NCBI GenBank assembly: GCA_910575795.1
Contig: CAJTGE010000008.1
Coordinates: 1-64,000, forward strand
DNA from: Clostridiaceae bacterium
GTDB lineage: Bacteria > Bacillota > Clostridia > Lachnospirales > Lachnospiraceae
Direction of reading: 5' to 3'
Length of the DNA: 64,000 nt
The position numbers were made by a program, and so were the translations under genes. Positions 26,068-34,678 of this stretch are shown here, in pieces; position 1 is the stretch's first letter; each line of letters begins with the position of its first letter. The notes beneath the pieces are model-generated. The model ran no database searches. It worked only from the letters and a program-made list of their open reading frames with translations, and was not told the origin of the DNA.

Positions 26068-27177
26068 ATGGCAAGCTTATCTTTAAAAAATATATGCAAA
26101 CAGTATCCCAACGGCTATAAGGCTGTGACGGATTTTAACTTAGAGATCGCGGATAAGGAGTTTATCATTTTCGTAGGCCCGTCCGGGTGCGGCAAGTCAA
26201 CTACGCTGCGTATGGTGGCCGGACTGGAGGACATCTCCTCCGGAGAGTTTAAGATTGACGGCGTACTGATGAATGATGTGGAGTCCAAGGACAGGGATAT
26301 CGCCATGGTATTCCAGAATTACGCCCTTTATCCGCATATGACTGTATATGACAACATGGCCTTTGGACTGAAGCTGCGCAAGGTTCCCAAGGATGAGATT
26401 GACCGTATGGTGCGCGACGCCGCCAAGATCCTGGATCTGGAGAAGCTCCTGGATCGCAAGCCCAAGGCTTTGTCCGGCGGCCAGAGACAGCGCGTAGCCA
26501 TGGGCCGCGCCATTGTCCGCAACCCCAAGGTATTCCTCATGGATGAGCCGCTCTCTAACCTGGATGCCAAGCTGCGCGTGCAAATGAGAACCGAGATCTC
26601 CAAGCTGCATCAGCGCCTGGGCGCGACGATTATCTATGTAACGCATGACCAGACCGAGGCGATGACCCTGGGGACCCGGATCGTGGTTATGAAGGACGGT
26701 ATCGTACAGCAGATCGATACGCCGCAGAACCTGTACAACAGGCCCGGAAATCTCTTTGTGGCCGGCTTTATCGGTTCCCCGCAGATGAACTTCTTAAATG
26801 CCATCTGCCAGGCGCAGGGCAATGACGTATTCCTGACTGTTGGCGGGACACGTATTAAACTGAATCCGGAGCGCGCGAAAAAGCTTATCGACGGCGGCTA
26901 CAGCGGCAAGGAAGTGATCATGGGGATTCGTCCTGAGGATGTAAATGACAGCGCGGAGGCGAACTTTGCGAATAAGGCTGTGATCCGCGGAACCGTGAAT
27001 GTGTATGAGCTTCTGGGCGCGGAGGTCTGCCTGTACTTTGATGTGAATGGGACGCAGATGACGGCAAAGGTGTCTTCCGCTACGCCGATCCGGGCGAATG
27101 ATACGGTTGATTTTGCACTGAATGCGGATAAGATCCATGTCTTTGATAAAGAGACGGAAGTGACGATTACGAATTAA
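26068..27177 (+). CDS. msmK: ABC sugar transporter ATPase, MsmK/UgpC/MalK family
   Basis: The protein has 369 residues from the second ATG (MASLSLKN), 8 nt after AGGAGG. Walker A is GPSGCGKST, the signature [14 protein letters not shown], Walker [17 protein letters not shown] and the H-loop YVTHDQTEA. The C-terminal OB/TOBE domain (about 240-369) is regulatory. In Gram-positive bacteria one such ATPase often energises several CUT1 importers. It closes the alpha-galactoside operon before a strong terminator. Confidence 0.95.
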   Translation: MASLSLKNICKQYPNGYKAVTDFNLEIADKEFIIFVGPSGCGKSTTLRMVAGLEDISSGEFKIDGVLMNDVESKDRDIAMVFQNYALYPHMTVYDNMAFGLKLRKVPKDEIDRMVRDAAKILDLEKLLDRKPKALSGGQRQRVAMGRAIVRNPKVFLMDEPLSNLDAKLRVQMRTEISKLHQRLGATIIYVTHDQTEAMTLGTRIVVMKDGIVQQIDTPQNLYNRPGNLFVAGFIGSPQMNFLNAICQAQGNDVFLTVGGTRIKLNPERAKKLIDGGYSGKEVIMGIRPEDVNDSAEANFANKAVIRGTVNVYELLGAEVCLYFDVNGTQMTAKVSSATPIRANDTVDFALNADKIHVFDKETEVTITN

Positions 27178-27185
27178 GTTTTCAG

Positions 27186-27976
27186 TTAGGAAAAGAGAGA
27201 CGCGGGCAGGAGGAAAGCGCCCGCGTATGTGAAAGCCGCCGCAGGGAACGGGGATGGGATCCGTTTCCTGCGGCGGTTTTGTATGGTTTGAAAGTCTATT
27301 GCTACCGAGTCTTTTTTAAGAATGAGGCTGATATTCTCATGTTCTGCATAACTTAATTCAAGTTTGATCTGATTTAAGCGTCGGCTTTCCAACAGAAACG
27401 AAAGCGTGCTGATTAGATTCATGACAGATTCCCCGGTCGCGGAAACTTTTGTTTGGGAATCTTCACTGTCTCCGCGAAATCCTTTGATGGATTCTAACTG
27501 GAGGAGCGATAAATTTTCATTGTTGGATTCGATAATATTATCGGAGTTGTATACTTTACTAATGAGCCATACAAAAAAATCATTTGTAAAAGAGTATACG
27601 TTTCGCTCGATTTCATTTTTCCCCGTATAGGACAGGAGCTTTCGCAGCATTTTCTGGGCGCTGGAGTTTTGATCAATTATGTAATTGACGGATATGCCAT
27701 TGTGGTAAACAATGATAAAAACGGATTTACGTACTGTTCTGTCTTCTATTGGCGATCGCCGGGGCTGATTTGATCATAGGCACATTTGATCATATTGTAT
27801 TGAATATCACGCCCATTTAATTGAATAGACGGATTTCTGTCGAATGCTTTCGTGAAATGCCAGTTTTCCCAGGAGATACTCGTCTGCTTTTCATCGGATG
27901 TAACTGCATCAATCAGTAATGAAATAGCATCATCCAGTAAATTTGTTTTTGTATCGGACCAACGCGTGGTTGACAT
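27186..27976 (-). pseudogene. Island gene C: frameshifted and 3'-truncated, unknown function
   Basis: An ATG at 27976 with an AGAGGTGAG site opens a 76-codon frame (MSTTRWSDTKTNLLDD...) that stops at 27746. The next frame, open from about 27767, continues with RRSPIEDRTVRKSVFIIVYHN, YIIDQNSSAQKMLRKLLSY and NLISTLSFLLESRRLNQI, reading as one protein of about 230 residues. Restoring one C in the run near 27760 joins the frames. Beyond about 27293 the frame runs into the msmK terminator and encodes a low-quality tail, so the true 3' end seems lost. I do not recognise the family. It lies 4 nt after gene B. Confidence 0.6.
27235..27281 (+). terminator. Terminator of the alpha-galactoside operon
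   Basis: GCCGCCGCAGG (27235-27245) pairs with CCTGCGGCGG (27267-27276), followed by TTTTGT. A smaller CGCGGGC...GCCCGCG hairpin lies at about 27201-27225. The 3' arm and its tail (27267-27282) are repeated, inverted, at 29248-29263 on the other side of the AT-rich island. Confidence 0.88.
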
Positions 27977-27980
27977 AAGC

Positions 27981-28613
27981 TCACCTCTCTGCTCTCAAAG
28001 TCGCTTTATTGTGTTTGTAAGTTATCAAAGAATGTGATCGGAACCGTGTATTCGTTTTAAATTCAGGAGACATTTCGAACGTCATAGCATTAGGAATAGG
28101 AGCTTTGGCAAAAACAACCCGAAACGAGGAAGAAACGAGGGTTTTCGTTTCGGCTGCGCCAAACAGCCTGTCCAAATGAATGATGTAGTTTCCATCAGTA
28201 TCGACGCCAGCCCCGTAAACACGGGTATTTGCCTGCATGGTAGCAAATCCTACATCGGATAGAACAATCTTTGAGCCTGTAAAATGCTTTTTCATCCCGT
28301 TTATATGTACAGTGACGGTCATCTGTGCCAGATCATCCTGATTAAAGTTAATGATTGGATTTGATTCGATAGAAACATCAGTATTAACATGCGAGAGAAT
28401 AACCGAAAGCTCAGATCGCCGCCCATGCACAGCTTCTAATAAAAATTCACTTATAAGCTCTAATATTGTAAAATAAACCGTTATGCAGATGTCAAAAGCT
28501 TTATCATCCGGAATAAAAGTCATATAGCTGAATAAATTGAATTTATTTGCAATAAAAACGCCGGCTAAAGCAATCAATACCGTTTTGAAAATTTTTAAAA
28601 ATATTCCCATCAT
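27981..28613 (-). CDS. Island gene B: 2TM protein with beta-rich domain, unknown function
   Basis: The protein has 210 residues from an ATG overlapping the stop of gene A as TGATG; a GTG 12 nt upstream is an alternative start. Two hydrophobic segments (about 3-22 and 38-58) are followed by a soluble, beta-rich domain with many V/I alternations (DLAQMTVTVHINGMKKHF, DGNYIIHLDRLF, SSSFRVVFAKAPIP). The architecture (two N-terminal helices plus a beta domain) recalls small membrane effectors of bacterial conflict systems such as Cap15-like proteins, but no sequence match is claimed. AT-rich codon use differs from the neighbours. Confidence 0.75.
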   Translation of the reverse strand: MMGIFLKIFKTVLIALAGVFIANKFNLFSYMTFIPDDKAFDICITVYFTILELISEFLLEAVHGRRSELSVILSHVNTDVSIESNPIINFNQDDLAQMTVTVHINGMKKHFTGSKIVLSDVGFATMQANTRVYGAGVDTDGNYIIHLDRLFGAAETKTLVSSSFRVVFAKAPIPNAMTFEMSPEFKTNTRFRSHSLITYKHNKATLRAER

Positions 28614-29104
28614 CAGAGTAAGCACCTCTCAATCAGGCCGCTTATTTCAGTGGAGATGGAGGAATAATTGTTTATATCAATTCCAATGATGCCGTTAGAC
28701 TGCAGATAGAAGTTTACGGCAATTTTTTCGGTAGTTCTCCCTTTGAAATAAATTCGCTGTATATCGATCGAAGATTTCTCTGATAAAAAATTCAATTTTT
28801 CAACAAGCTTTCCTAAAAAGGCTTTATTGTTAGAGAGCATAGGGAGTAACTGTGATATCTCGTCAGTTAAGTCCTGATCATCTTCCATAAATACAATATC
28901 ATACACACAGAAGTCATTTTCCAATACGAAATGTTCAATTAAGCCCACCATAATTTCTGAGGTGATAATAATCTGCCGATAACCGTTATCATGGTATTGC
29001 TTTAGAAAGGTATAATATTCCACATTATCATCATATTGTATACAAAATACATCTTTAGAAATGTTATTTGCTTTCCAAAAAAGTTTTGCTTTCTTATAAA
29101 CCAT
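28613..29104 (-). CDS. Island gene A: small soluble protein, unknown function
   Basis: The protein has 163 residues, preceded by a good AGGAGG site and a consensus-like promoter at 29141-29169. It has no membrane segment. Acidic stretches occur (CIQYDDNVEYY, VFMEDDQDLTDEI), followed by a C-terminal GRTTEKIAVNFYLQSNGIIGIDI segment that suggests an alpha/beta fold. I do not recognise the family. It is the first gene of the three-gene minus-strand unit A-B-C, coupled to B by overlapping stop and start codons. Confidence 0.75.
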   Translation of the reverse strand: MVYKKAKLFWKANNISKDVFCIQYDDNVEYYTFLKQYHDNGYRQIIITSEIMVGLIEHFVLENDFCVYDIVFMEDDQDLTDEISQLLPMLSNNKAFLGKLVEKLNFLSEKSSIDIQRIYFKGRTTEKIAVNFYLQSNGIIGIDINNYSSISTEISGLIERCLL

Positions 29105-29140
29105 AATAACACCTCCTGAATTTTAATCAAATATACTGTT

Positions 29141-29169
29141 ATTATATTATATTAATGTACCGCCGGCAA
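29141..29169 (-). promoter_or_regulatory. Promoter of the AT-rich island operon
   Basis: On the minus strand there is TTGCCG (29164-29169), a 17-nt spacer and a perfect TATAAT (29141-29146), about 37 nt before the gene A start. Confidence 0.75.
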
Positions 29170-29254
29170 TCATTTCATACAAAATTAATCAAATATTTCA
29201 GGGTAAAGCAACCGTTCAGCAATGATAATGGTTACCGTAAAAATCCGACAAAAC

Positions 29255-29280
29255 CGCCGCAGGCGGATACGCCTGCGGCG
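29255..29280 (-). terminator. Terminator of the ABC-F gene
   Basis: A 10-bp perfect stem CGCCGCAGGC / GCCTGCGGCG is followed on the minus strand by GGTTTTGTCGGATTTTT. It lies 54 nt after the ABC-F stop codon. Confidence 0.88.
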
Positions 29281-29333
29281 TCTCAGTCAGTTTATTAAAA
29301 AATTACCGGATTTATCCCCTGCCCTTCTCAGCC

Positions 29334-30971
29334 TCAGTTATCCTCCTGCTGGCTCTCCGTCACGGTAAATACCTGGCGCTTTCTCGCCATCTCGTCGCTG
29401 GCGAGATACTCATCATAGGTCGTAATCTTATCGATCAGCTTCCCGTTTACGATCTCCATGATCCGGTTGGCGGTCGTCTCGACGATCTGGTGATCGCGCG
29501 AGGAGAACAGGATCACGCCCGGGAACTTGATAAGGCCGTTGTTGAGCGCGGTGATGGATTCCATGTCAAGGTGATCCGTGGGCTCGTCGAACATGAGCAC
29601 ATTGGCCCCGGAGATCATCATCTTGGAGAACATGCAGCGGACCTTCTCGCCTCCGGACAGGACGCGCACTTTTTTCACCCCGTCCTCGCCTGCGAAAAGC
29701 ATCCGGCCCAGGAAGCCGCGTACATAGGTCACGTCCTTGACCGGGGAATACTGGGTCAGCCAGTCCACGATGATATCGTCATTGTCGAATTCGGCGCTGT
29801 TGTCCTTGGGGAAATACGCCTGGGAGGTCGTGAGCCCCCATTTGTAGCTGCCCTCGTCCGGCTCCATCTCGCCGGAGAGGATCTTGAAGAGCACGGTCTT
29901 GGCCTGCTCGTTGGGGCCGACGAGGGCCACTTTGTCCTGCCGTCCGAGGATAAAGGAGATGTTGTCTAAGACCTTTACGCCGTCGATGGTCTTGGAAAGG
30001 TTTTCCACAGTGAGAACCTCGTTTCCGATCTCGCGGTCAGGCCGGAAATCGATATAGGGATATTTCCGGCTGGAGGGCTTGATCTCATCCAGCTCGATTT
30101 TTTCAAGCGCTCTCTTTCTGGAGGTCGCCTGCTTGGACTTTGAGGCGTTGGCGGAGAAGCGCTGGATGAATTCCTGCAGCTCCTTAATCTTCTCCTCTTT
30201 CTTTTTATTGGCTTCCTTCATCTGCCGGATCATGAGCTGGCTGGATTCATACCAGAAATCGTAGTTGCCGGCGTAGAGCTGGATTTTGCCGTAATCAATG
30301 TCTGCGATATGGGTGCAGACTTTGTTTAAGAAATAACGGTCATGGGATACCACAATCACCGTGTTTTCAAAATTGATAAGGAATTCTTCGAGCCATGCAA
30401 TGGCGTCCAGATCCAGATGGTTGGTAGGCTCGTCGAGGAGCAGGATGTCGGGGTTGCCGAACAGGGCCTGCGCGAGAAGCACCTTTACCTTCTGCGAACC
30501 GTTTAATTCGCTCATCTGCCTGCCGTGAAGTTCTGTATCGATGCCAAGGCCGTTTAAGAGGCTGGCCGCGTCGGATTCGGCCTCCCAGCCGTTCATGGTG
30601 GCAAATTCGCCTTCCAGCTCAGCGGCCTTGATGCCGTCCTCCTCGGAGAAATCCTCTTTCATATAAATGGCGTCTTTTTCCTTCATGATCTCGTAAAGTC
30701 TGGCATTTCCCATGATGACCGTATCCAGAACCGGAAAAGCGTCATACTTAAAATGGTCCTGCTGCAGGAAGGAAAGGCGCTGGCCCTGGGAGATAACCAC
30801 TTCGCCGTTGGTCGGCTCAAGCTGACCTGACAGGATCTTAAGAAACGTCGATTTCCCTGCGCCGTTTGCCCCGATCATACCATAACAATTGCCCTCTGTA
30901 AATTTAATGCTGACATCCTCAAAGAGTGCTTTTTTGCCTACGCGTAGCGTCACATTACTTGTACTAATCAT
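29334..30971 (-). CDS. ABC-F family ATPase (YkpA/YbiT type)
   Basis: The protein has 545 residues, two ABC domains joined by a charged linker (about 245-320) and no membrane segments. Domain 1 has Walker A GANGAGKST, signature LNGSQKVKVLLAQ and Walker B ILLLDEPTNHLD. Domain 2 has a degenerate Walker A GPNEQAKT, signature LSGGEKVRCMFSK and VLMFDEPTDHLD. ABC-F proteins act on the ribosome E site during translation or mediate ribosome protection. This subtype is housekeeping-like, and I see no reason to call it a resistance gene. The altered second Walker A may be normal for this subfamily. Confidence 0.9.
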   Translation of the reverse strand: MISTSNVTLRVGKKALFEDVSIKFTEGNCYGMIGANGAGKSTFLKILSGQLEPTNGEVVISQGQRLSFLQQDHFKYDAFPVLDTVIMGNARLYEIMKEKDAIYMKEDFSEEDGIKAAELEGEFATMNGWEAESDAASLLNGLGIDTELHGRQMSELNGSQKVKVLLAQALFGNPDILLLDEPTNHLDLDAIAWLEEFLINFENTVIVVSHDRYFLNKVCTHIADIDYGKIQLYAGNYDFWYESSQLMIRQMKEANKKKEEKIKELQEFIQRFSANASKSKQATSRKRALEKIELDEIKPSSRKYPYIDFRPDREIGNEVLTVENLSKTIDGVKVLDNISFILGRQDKVALVGPNEQAKTVLFKILSGEMEPDEGSYKWGLTTSQAYFPKDNSAEFDNDDIIVDWLTQYSPVKDVTYVRGFLGRMLFAGEDGVKKVRVLSGGEKVRCMFSKMMISGANVLMFDEPTDHLDMESITALNNGLIKFPGVILFSSRDHQIVETTANRIMEIVNGKLIDKITTYDEYLASDEMARKRQVFTVTESQQEDN

Positions 30972-31181
30972 TTCCGTTCCTTTCCTTAAAAAAAAGAGGC
31001 TGCCTTTCGCCCCCCTTTGTCTGCTGCCCTCGTCTTTTCTATTTTACAGGAAATTCCTGATTTTGCAAGTGTTCTTTTCATAAAAATACTGTATTTTAGT
31101 CCCTTTTGTGCTATACTCTGTTATGGATCAGGGATTTTGGTTCTTTGATCCGTGCATGATGCTTTAAAATGGAGGTGTGTT

Positions 31182-33182
31182 ATGTCCTTTGAAGATTATA
31201 CAAAAGCCTGCCGGCTGGGCCGCAAAGCGTATCAGCGGAATCTGATGAAAGGTGTTTACCCTTATCTTCAGGCGCTGGACGAGACGATTTCCCATGTGGA
31301 TATTATATCAGAGGTGGATTTGGGACTTCAGCAGATCCCTGCGGAGCTGATCGCCGGGACAAGGAACATCGGGCGGCGCGGCGCTTTTGCGCCGAATTAT
31401 ATGCCCCTCCTGGATGTGCAGTCCGAGTTTGCCTCAAAATGGATTGAACTCTGCAAGTCGCATCTGGAGGAAGGGATCCACACGCCGGTTACGGCCTGCG
31501 AGTTTATGGGGCGCTTCTATATTATGGAGGGGAATAAACGCGTCAGTGTTTTAAAATATTTTGGATCGCCGACGATCCCTGGTATTGTGACCCGCCTGGT
31601 TCCCCGTAGAACGCTGGATGAAGATAACCAGATTTACTATGAGTATATGAATTTTCACCGCCTGTCAGGCGTCAATTATATATTATTCAGCCGCAGGGGC
31701 GGCTACCCCGCGCTGTCAGCCGCTGTGGCGGGAAATGCGGCCGCGCCCTGGAGTGAGGAGATGCGGCAGGATTTTTCCGCCGCATATGTGAAATTTTCCA
31801 CAAACTATAAGGCGAAGGGCGGGCAGAGGCTGCCGATCGAGGCCGGGGACGCGCTGCTCGCCTATATTGAAATCTATGGATACGATTCGCTGAAAGAGGA
31901 TCCCGGCTCAAAAGTGAAGGAAAATATCGCAAAGAGCTGGGATGAATTTGCCCGTCTGAAGGAACATAAGACCGTGGAATTGGTTATGGATCCCGTCCCG
32001 GCCGCGCCTAAGAAGAAGCTGATTGATATCCTGCTTCCGCCGTCCGCGAAGCAGACAAAGATTGCGTTTATCCATTCCAAAAACGCGGAGCTGTCGAGCT
32101 GGACGTATGCCCATGAGCTGGGTCAGCGCCATGTGGCGGAGGTGTTTGGGGATCGGGTGGAAACATTTTCCTATGAAAATATTACGCCGGGCGAAGACGC
32201 GCAGAATGCGATTCAGCGCTCGATCGACAACGGATGCACGATTATTTTCACCACAACGCCCGAATTTATTTCCGCCAGCATCAAAATGGCCAGGGAGTAT
32301 CCGAATGTGAAAGTCTTAAACTGCTCGCTCAACACATCGCACCACAATATCAGGAGCTATTACGGGCGGATGTATGAGGCGAAATTCCTGTGCGGGATGA
32401 TCGCCGGGGCGCTGGCTGACAATAACCGGATCGGATATATTGCAGATTACCCGATATATGGGACAACGGCGAATATTAACGCGTTCGCCCTGGGGGCGCG
32501 CATGGTCAACCCAAGGGCGAAGGTGTATCTGAGATGGTCTACGAAAAAGGACGGCATAGATATAACTGATTATTTCCGGGAAAATCAGATCTCCTATTTA
32601 TCCCATCAGGATATGATCGTACCGCGCTACGCCTCCAGGCGGTATGGGCTGTACCGGTTTGACAGCGGCTTTGGGTTCGGCCCGGAGATCAAAGAAACAG
32701 CGGAGAGGAAGGCGTCCGGGGAGACGGAGGAGGCCGGCGGACAGACGCCCTTTAACGCGGCTACTCCGCTGTGGAACTGGGGACGTTTTTATGAGAAAAT
32801 CATTGAGAGCATCATGGCCGGCTCATGGAACAGCGGCGACGTATCGGATGCAAAGGCTTTAAACTACTGGTGGGGGCTTTCCGCAGGGATGGTGGATCTC
32901 ATTTACACACAGAACCTGTCCTATGCAACGAAACGTCTGGTGGAATTCGTCCGGCGCGGGATTGAGACAGGAACCTTCCACCCATTCTCCGGCCTGCTCT
33001 ATTCGCAGACCGGGATCGTGCAGAAAGATGAGAACCGGGCGCTTTCACCGGAGGAGATTATCACAATGGACTGGCTGGCTGAAAATGTGGTCGGGGAAAT
33101 CCCGGATTTTGACTCCCTGACCGGGGCGGCCCAGGCCGTGGTGCGCCTGCAGGGGATAAGGAAGCCGGAAGATGCGGTATAA
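31182..33182 (+). CDS. Cytosolic fusion: ParB/Srx-like N-terminal domain plus BMP (PnrA-like) domain
   Basis: The protein has 666 residues from the ATG with GGAGG 6 nt upstream (MSFEDYTKACRLG). It has no signal peptide, lipobox or membrane segment. The N-terminal part (about 50-150) contains CEFMGRFYIMEGNKRVSVLKY, like the G-N-K/H-R motif of ParB/sulfiredoxin domains. The part from about 285 on is a BMP/PnrA-type periplasmic-binding fold (TKIAFIHSKNAELSSW, TIIFTTTPEF, CGMIAGALADNNRIGYIAD). BMP proteins bind nucleosides outside the cell, so a cytosolic copy fused to a ParB-like domain suggests a ligand sensor, possibly nucleoside-responsive. The function is inference. A phosphoesterase gene follows 67 nt downstream. 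Confidence 0.8.
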   Translation: MSFEDYTKACRLGRKAYQRNLMKGVYPYLQALDETISHVDIISEVDLGLQQIPAELIAGTRNIGRRGAFAPNYMPLLDVQSEFASKWIELCKSHLEEGIHTPVTACEFMGRFYIMEGNKRVSVLKYFGSPTIPGIVTRLVPRRTLDEDNQIYYEYMNFHRLSGVNYILFSRRGGYPALSAAVAGNAAAPWSEEMRQDFSAAYVKFSTNYKAKGGQRLPIEAGDALLAYIEIYGYDSLKEDPGSKVKENIAKSWDEFARLKEHKTVELVMDPVPAAPKKKLIDILLPPSAKQTKIAFIHSKNAELSSWTYAHELGQRHVAEVFGDRVETFSYENITPGEDAQNAIQRSIDNGCTIIFTTTPEFISASIKMAREYPNVKVLNCSLNTSHHNIRSYYGRMYEAKFLCGMIAGALADNNRIGYIADYPIYGTTANINAFALGARMVNPRAKVYLRWSTKKDGIDITDYFRENQISYLSHQDMIVPRYASRRYGLYRFDSGFGFGPEIKETAERKASGETEEAGGQTPFNAATPLWNWGRFYEKIIESIMAGSWNSGDVSDAKALNYWWGLSAGMVDLIYTQNLSYATKRLVEFVRRGIETGTFHPFSGLLYSQTGIVQKDENRALSPEEIITMDWLAENVVGEIPDFDSLTGAAQAVVRLQGIRKPEDAV

Positions 33183-33249
33183 AAAGGAGTGACAGTTCGG
33201 AGGTTGTCTGGACTGTTGAAAAACGGGGGAATTTCAGGGATGAACGGAC

Positions 33250-33846
33250 ATGAAAATACTTGCGCTTGCTGATCAGGAATCAAAGGGGTTGTGGGATTAT
33301 TTTGACAAATCAAAGCTGAAGGGGATTGATCTCATCATATCCTGCGGGGATCTGGCGCCGCAGTATTTATCCTTTTTGGCCACCTTCACCCATGCGCCGG
33401 TTCTCTATGTGCACGGCAATCACGACGGCTGCTATGCACAGACGCCGCCCGACGGCTGCGTCTGCATTGAAGATACGATTTACACCCATGAGGGGATCCG
33501 CATCATGGGCCTGGGCGGCTCCATGCGCTACAAGAACGGGGCGCATCAGTATACGCAGGCGGAGATGAACTGGCGGGCGGCCAGGCTGTGGCCCAAAATC
33601 GCGATACACAGGGGATTTGACATATTGGTTGCGCACTCGCCTGCTTTTGGCTTTCACGACGGAACGGATCTGCCGCATGTGGGGTTTACGGCTTTTAATA
33701 AGCTGATGGAACGCTACAACCCGGATTATTTCATACACGGCCATGTTCATGCGACGTATGGTTCCATGTTCCGGAGGGAGGATCTGTATGGAAAGACAAG
33801 GGTGATTAATGCGTATGAGCGGCATACGGTTGAATATGAGAAGTAA
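33250..33846 (+). CDS. Calcineurin-like metallophosphoesterase with variant motif I
   Basis: The protein has 198 residues. Metal-site motifs are ISCGDLAPQY, VHGNHDGCY, VAHSPAFGFHDG and FIHGHVHATYG. The first motif reads LALADQES, so the usual Asp-x-His has Glu in place of His; a change of metal preference or activity is possible. It follows the ParB/BMP fusion in the same direction and may form an operon with it. The substrate is unknown: phosphodiesters or nucleotides are usual for this fold. A hairpin terminator follows. Confidence 0.88.
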   Translation: MKILALADQESKGLWDYFDKSKLKGIDLIISCGDLAPQYLSFLATFTHAPVLYVHGNHDGCYAQTPPDGCVCIEDTIYTHEGIRIMGLGGSMRYKNGAHQYTQAEMNWRAARLWPKIAIHRGFDILVAHSPAFGFHDGTDLPHVGFTAFNKLMERYNPDYFIHGHVHATYGSMFRREDLYGKTRVINAYERHTVEYEK

Positions 33847-33850
33847 ATAA

Positions 33851-33890
33851 GGCCCGGAGCGTGTCAGAGAAATCAAACACGCTCCGGGCC
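33851..33890. terminator. Hairpin between convergent genes
   Basis: A 14-bp perfect stem GGCCCGGAGCGTGT / ACACGCTCCGGGCC with a 12-nt loop. T-runs are weak on both sides. It separates the phosphoesterase from the convergent XRE gene. Confidence 0.75.
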
Positions 33891-33896
33891 GTCTGC

Positions 33897-34292
33897 TTAT
33901 AGTTCCTGTTGTTCTTTTTTTACAAGCTGCTCCCGATAGGAGAGGTAATTCACATAATCAATCAGGCGCCGTTTTGATTTTCTGGAAAAGGATGAGACGC
34001 GGCAGAGGAAATCTCCCGCCGTAATATGCTGGATAAAGCGCTCCGAGAGCTCCGGCGGGAGTTTCGGATATGAGATGTTTCCCAGAATATAGTCAGAACT
34101 GACATTGTAATACTGGGTCAGCGTATATAGATGATGAAGCGGCAGGTCCGCTTTGGCAGTTTCGTAACGGGAATAGATCTGCTGTGTTGTGCAGAGAACC
34201 TGGGCTAACTGTTCCTGCGTGATTCCTTCGCGTTCCCGAAGCGTTTTCAGACGCTCGCTGATGACTTTCCTATCAAGCCCGGGATTTTTCAT
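33897..34292 (-). CDS. XRE-family HTH regulator, tandem paralog 1
   Basis: The protein has 131 residues from the ATG 9 nt after AGGAGG; a longer reading lacks a site. The N-terminal HTH (about 10-65) has ITQEQLAQVLCTTQQIYSRYETAKADLP and the SSDYILGN end typical of XRE proteins. The C-terminal half (SERFIQHITAGDFLCRVSSFSRKSKRRLIDYVNYLSYREQ) has no recognised fold. It is a close duplicate of the 34679-35074 gene, same length, including similar upstream DNA. The role is unknown; autoregulation is likely. Confidence 0.9.
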   Translation of the reverse strand: MKNPGLDRKVISERLKTLREREGITQEQLAQVLCTTQQIYSRYETAKADLPLHHLYTLTQYYNVSSDYILGNISYPKLPPELSERFIQHITAGDFLCRVSSFSRKSKRRLIDYVNYLSYREQLVKKEQQEL

Positions 34293-34587
34293 GGCCGCAC
34301 ACCTCCTGAAATTACACATAATTATAGTAAAATAATCTATCATACATATAAAAGATTGTATCCAAATATGGGTAGATTGATGTAAAAATTTTTCAGAATA
34401 CAATAATTTTGGCGTATAGAATGGCAGGGGGGTGATCGCGGGAAGGACGCCGGTGAATCTCTGAATGATATGTTTCGGTATGGCTGGATTTTAAGGACAG
34501 TTCCTAATTATTGTGAGCAGCCTTGTTGATATTGCCACATTAACGGAGAAGTGTATACCTTACATAAAACGGCGCAAAGGACAGACA

Positions 34588-34626
34588 GAAAAAGACCCAT
34601 CAGAAAGTCTGACCGGACCTGATGGG
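34588..34626 (-). terminator. Terminator of XRE paralog 2
   Basis: CCCATCAG (34596-34603) pairs with CTGATGGG (34619-34626). On the minus strand it is followed by TCTTTTTCTG. Confidence 0.75.
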
Positions 34627-34678
34627 CCGAGTGACGATTGCACAGGCAACCGTTAATCTCGCTCAAGTGTAAAATTCG

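Larger units (their letters stand above)
27283..29247. other. AT-rich three-gene island
   Basis: This segment is visibly richer in A and T than the loci on both sides, and it holds three tightly packed minus-strand genes of no recognised family. It is bounded on the left by the msmK terminator and on the right by the ABC-F terminator. The sequence CCTGCGGCGGTTTTGT (27267-27282) and its exact reverse complement (29248-29263) flank it. No integrase or transposase is present. Horizontal acquisition is likely; the mechanism is not visible. Confidence 0.6.

Noticed and set aside
27494..27676. 60-codon minus-strand ORF inside the island
   Set aside because: It is in a different frame from gene C, which continues through the region with better coding character.
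29334..30971. ABC-F as an antibiotic resistance determinant
   Set aside because: The sequence looks like the widespread YkpA/YbiT type; nothing specific to Vga, Lsa, Msr or OptrA proteins was recognised.
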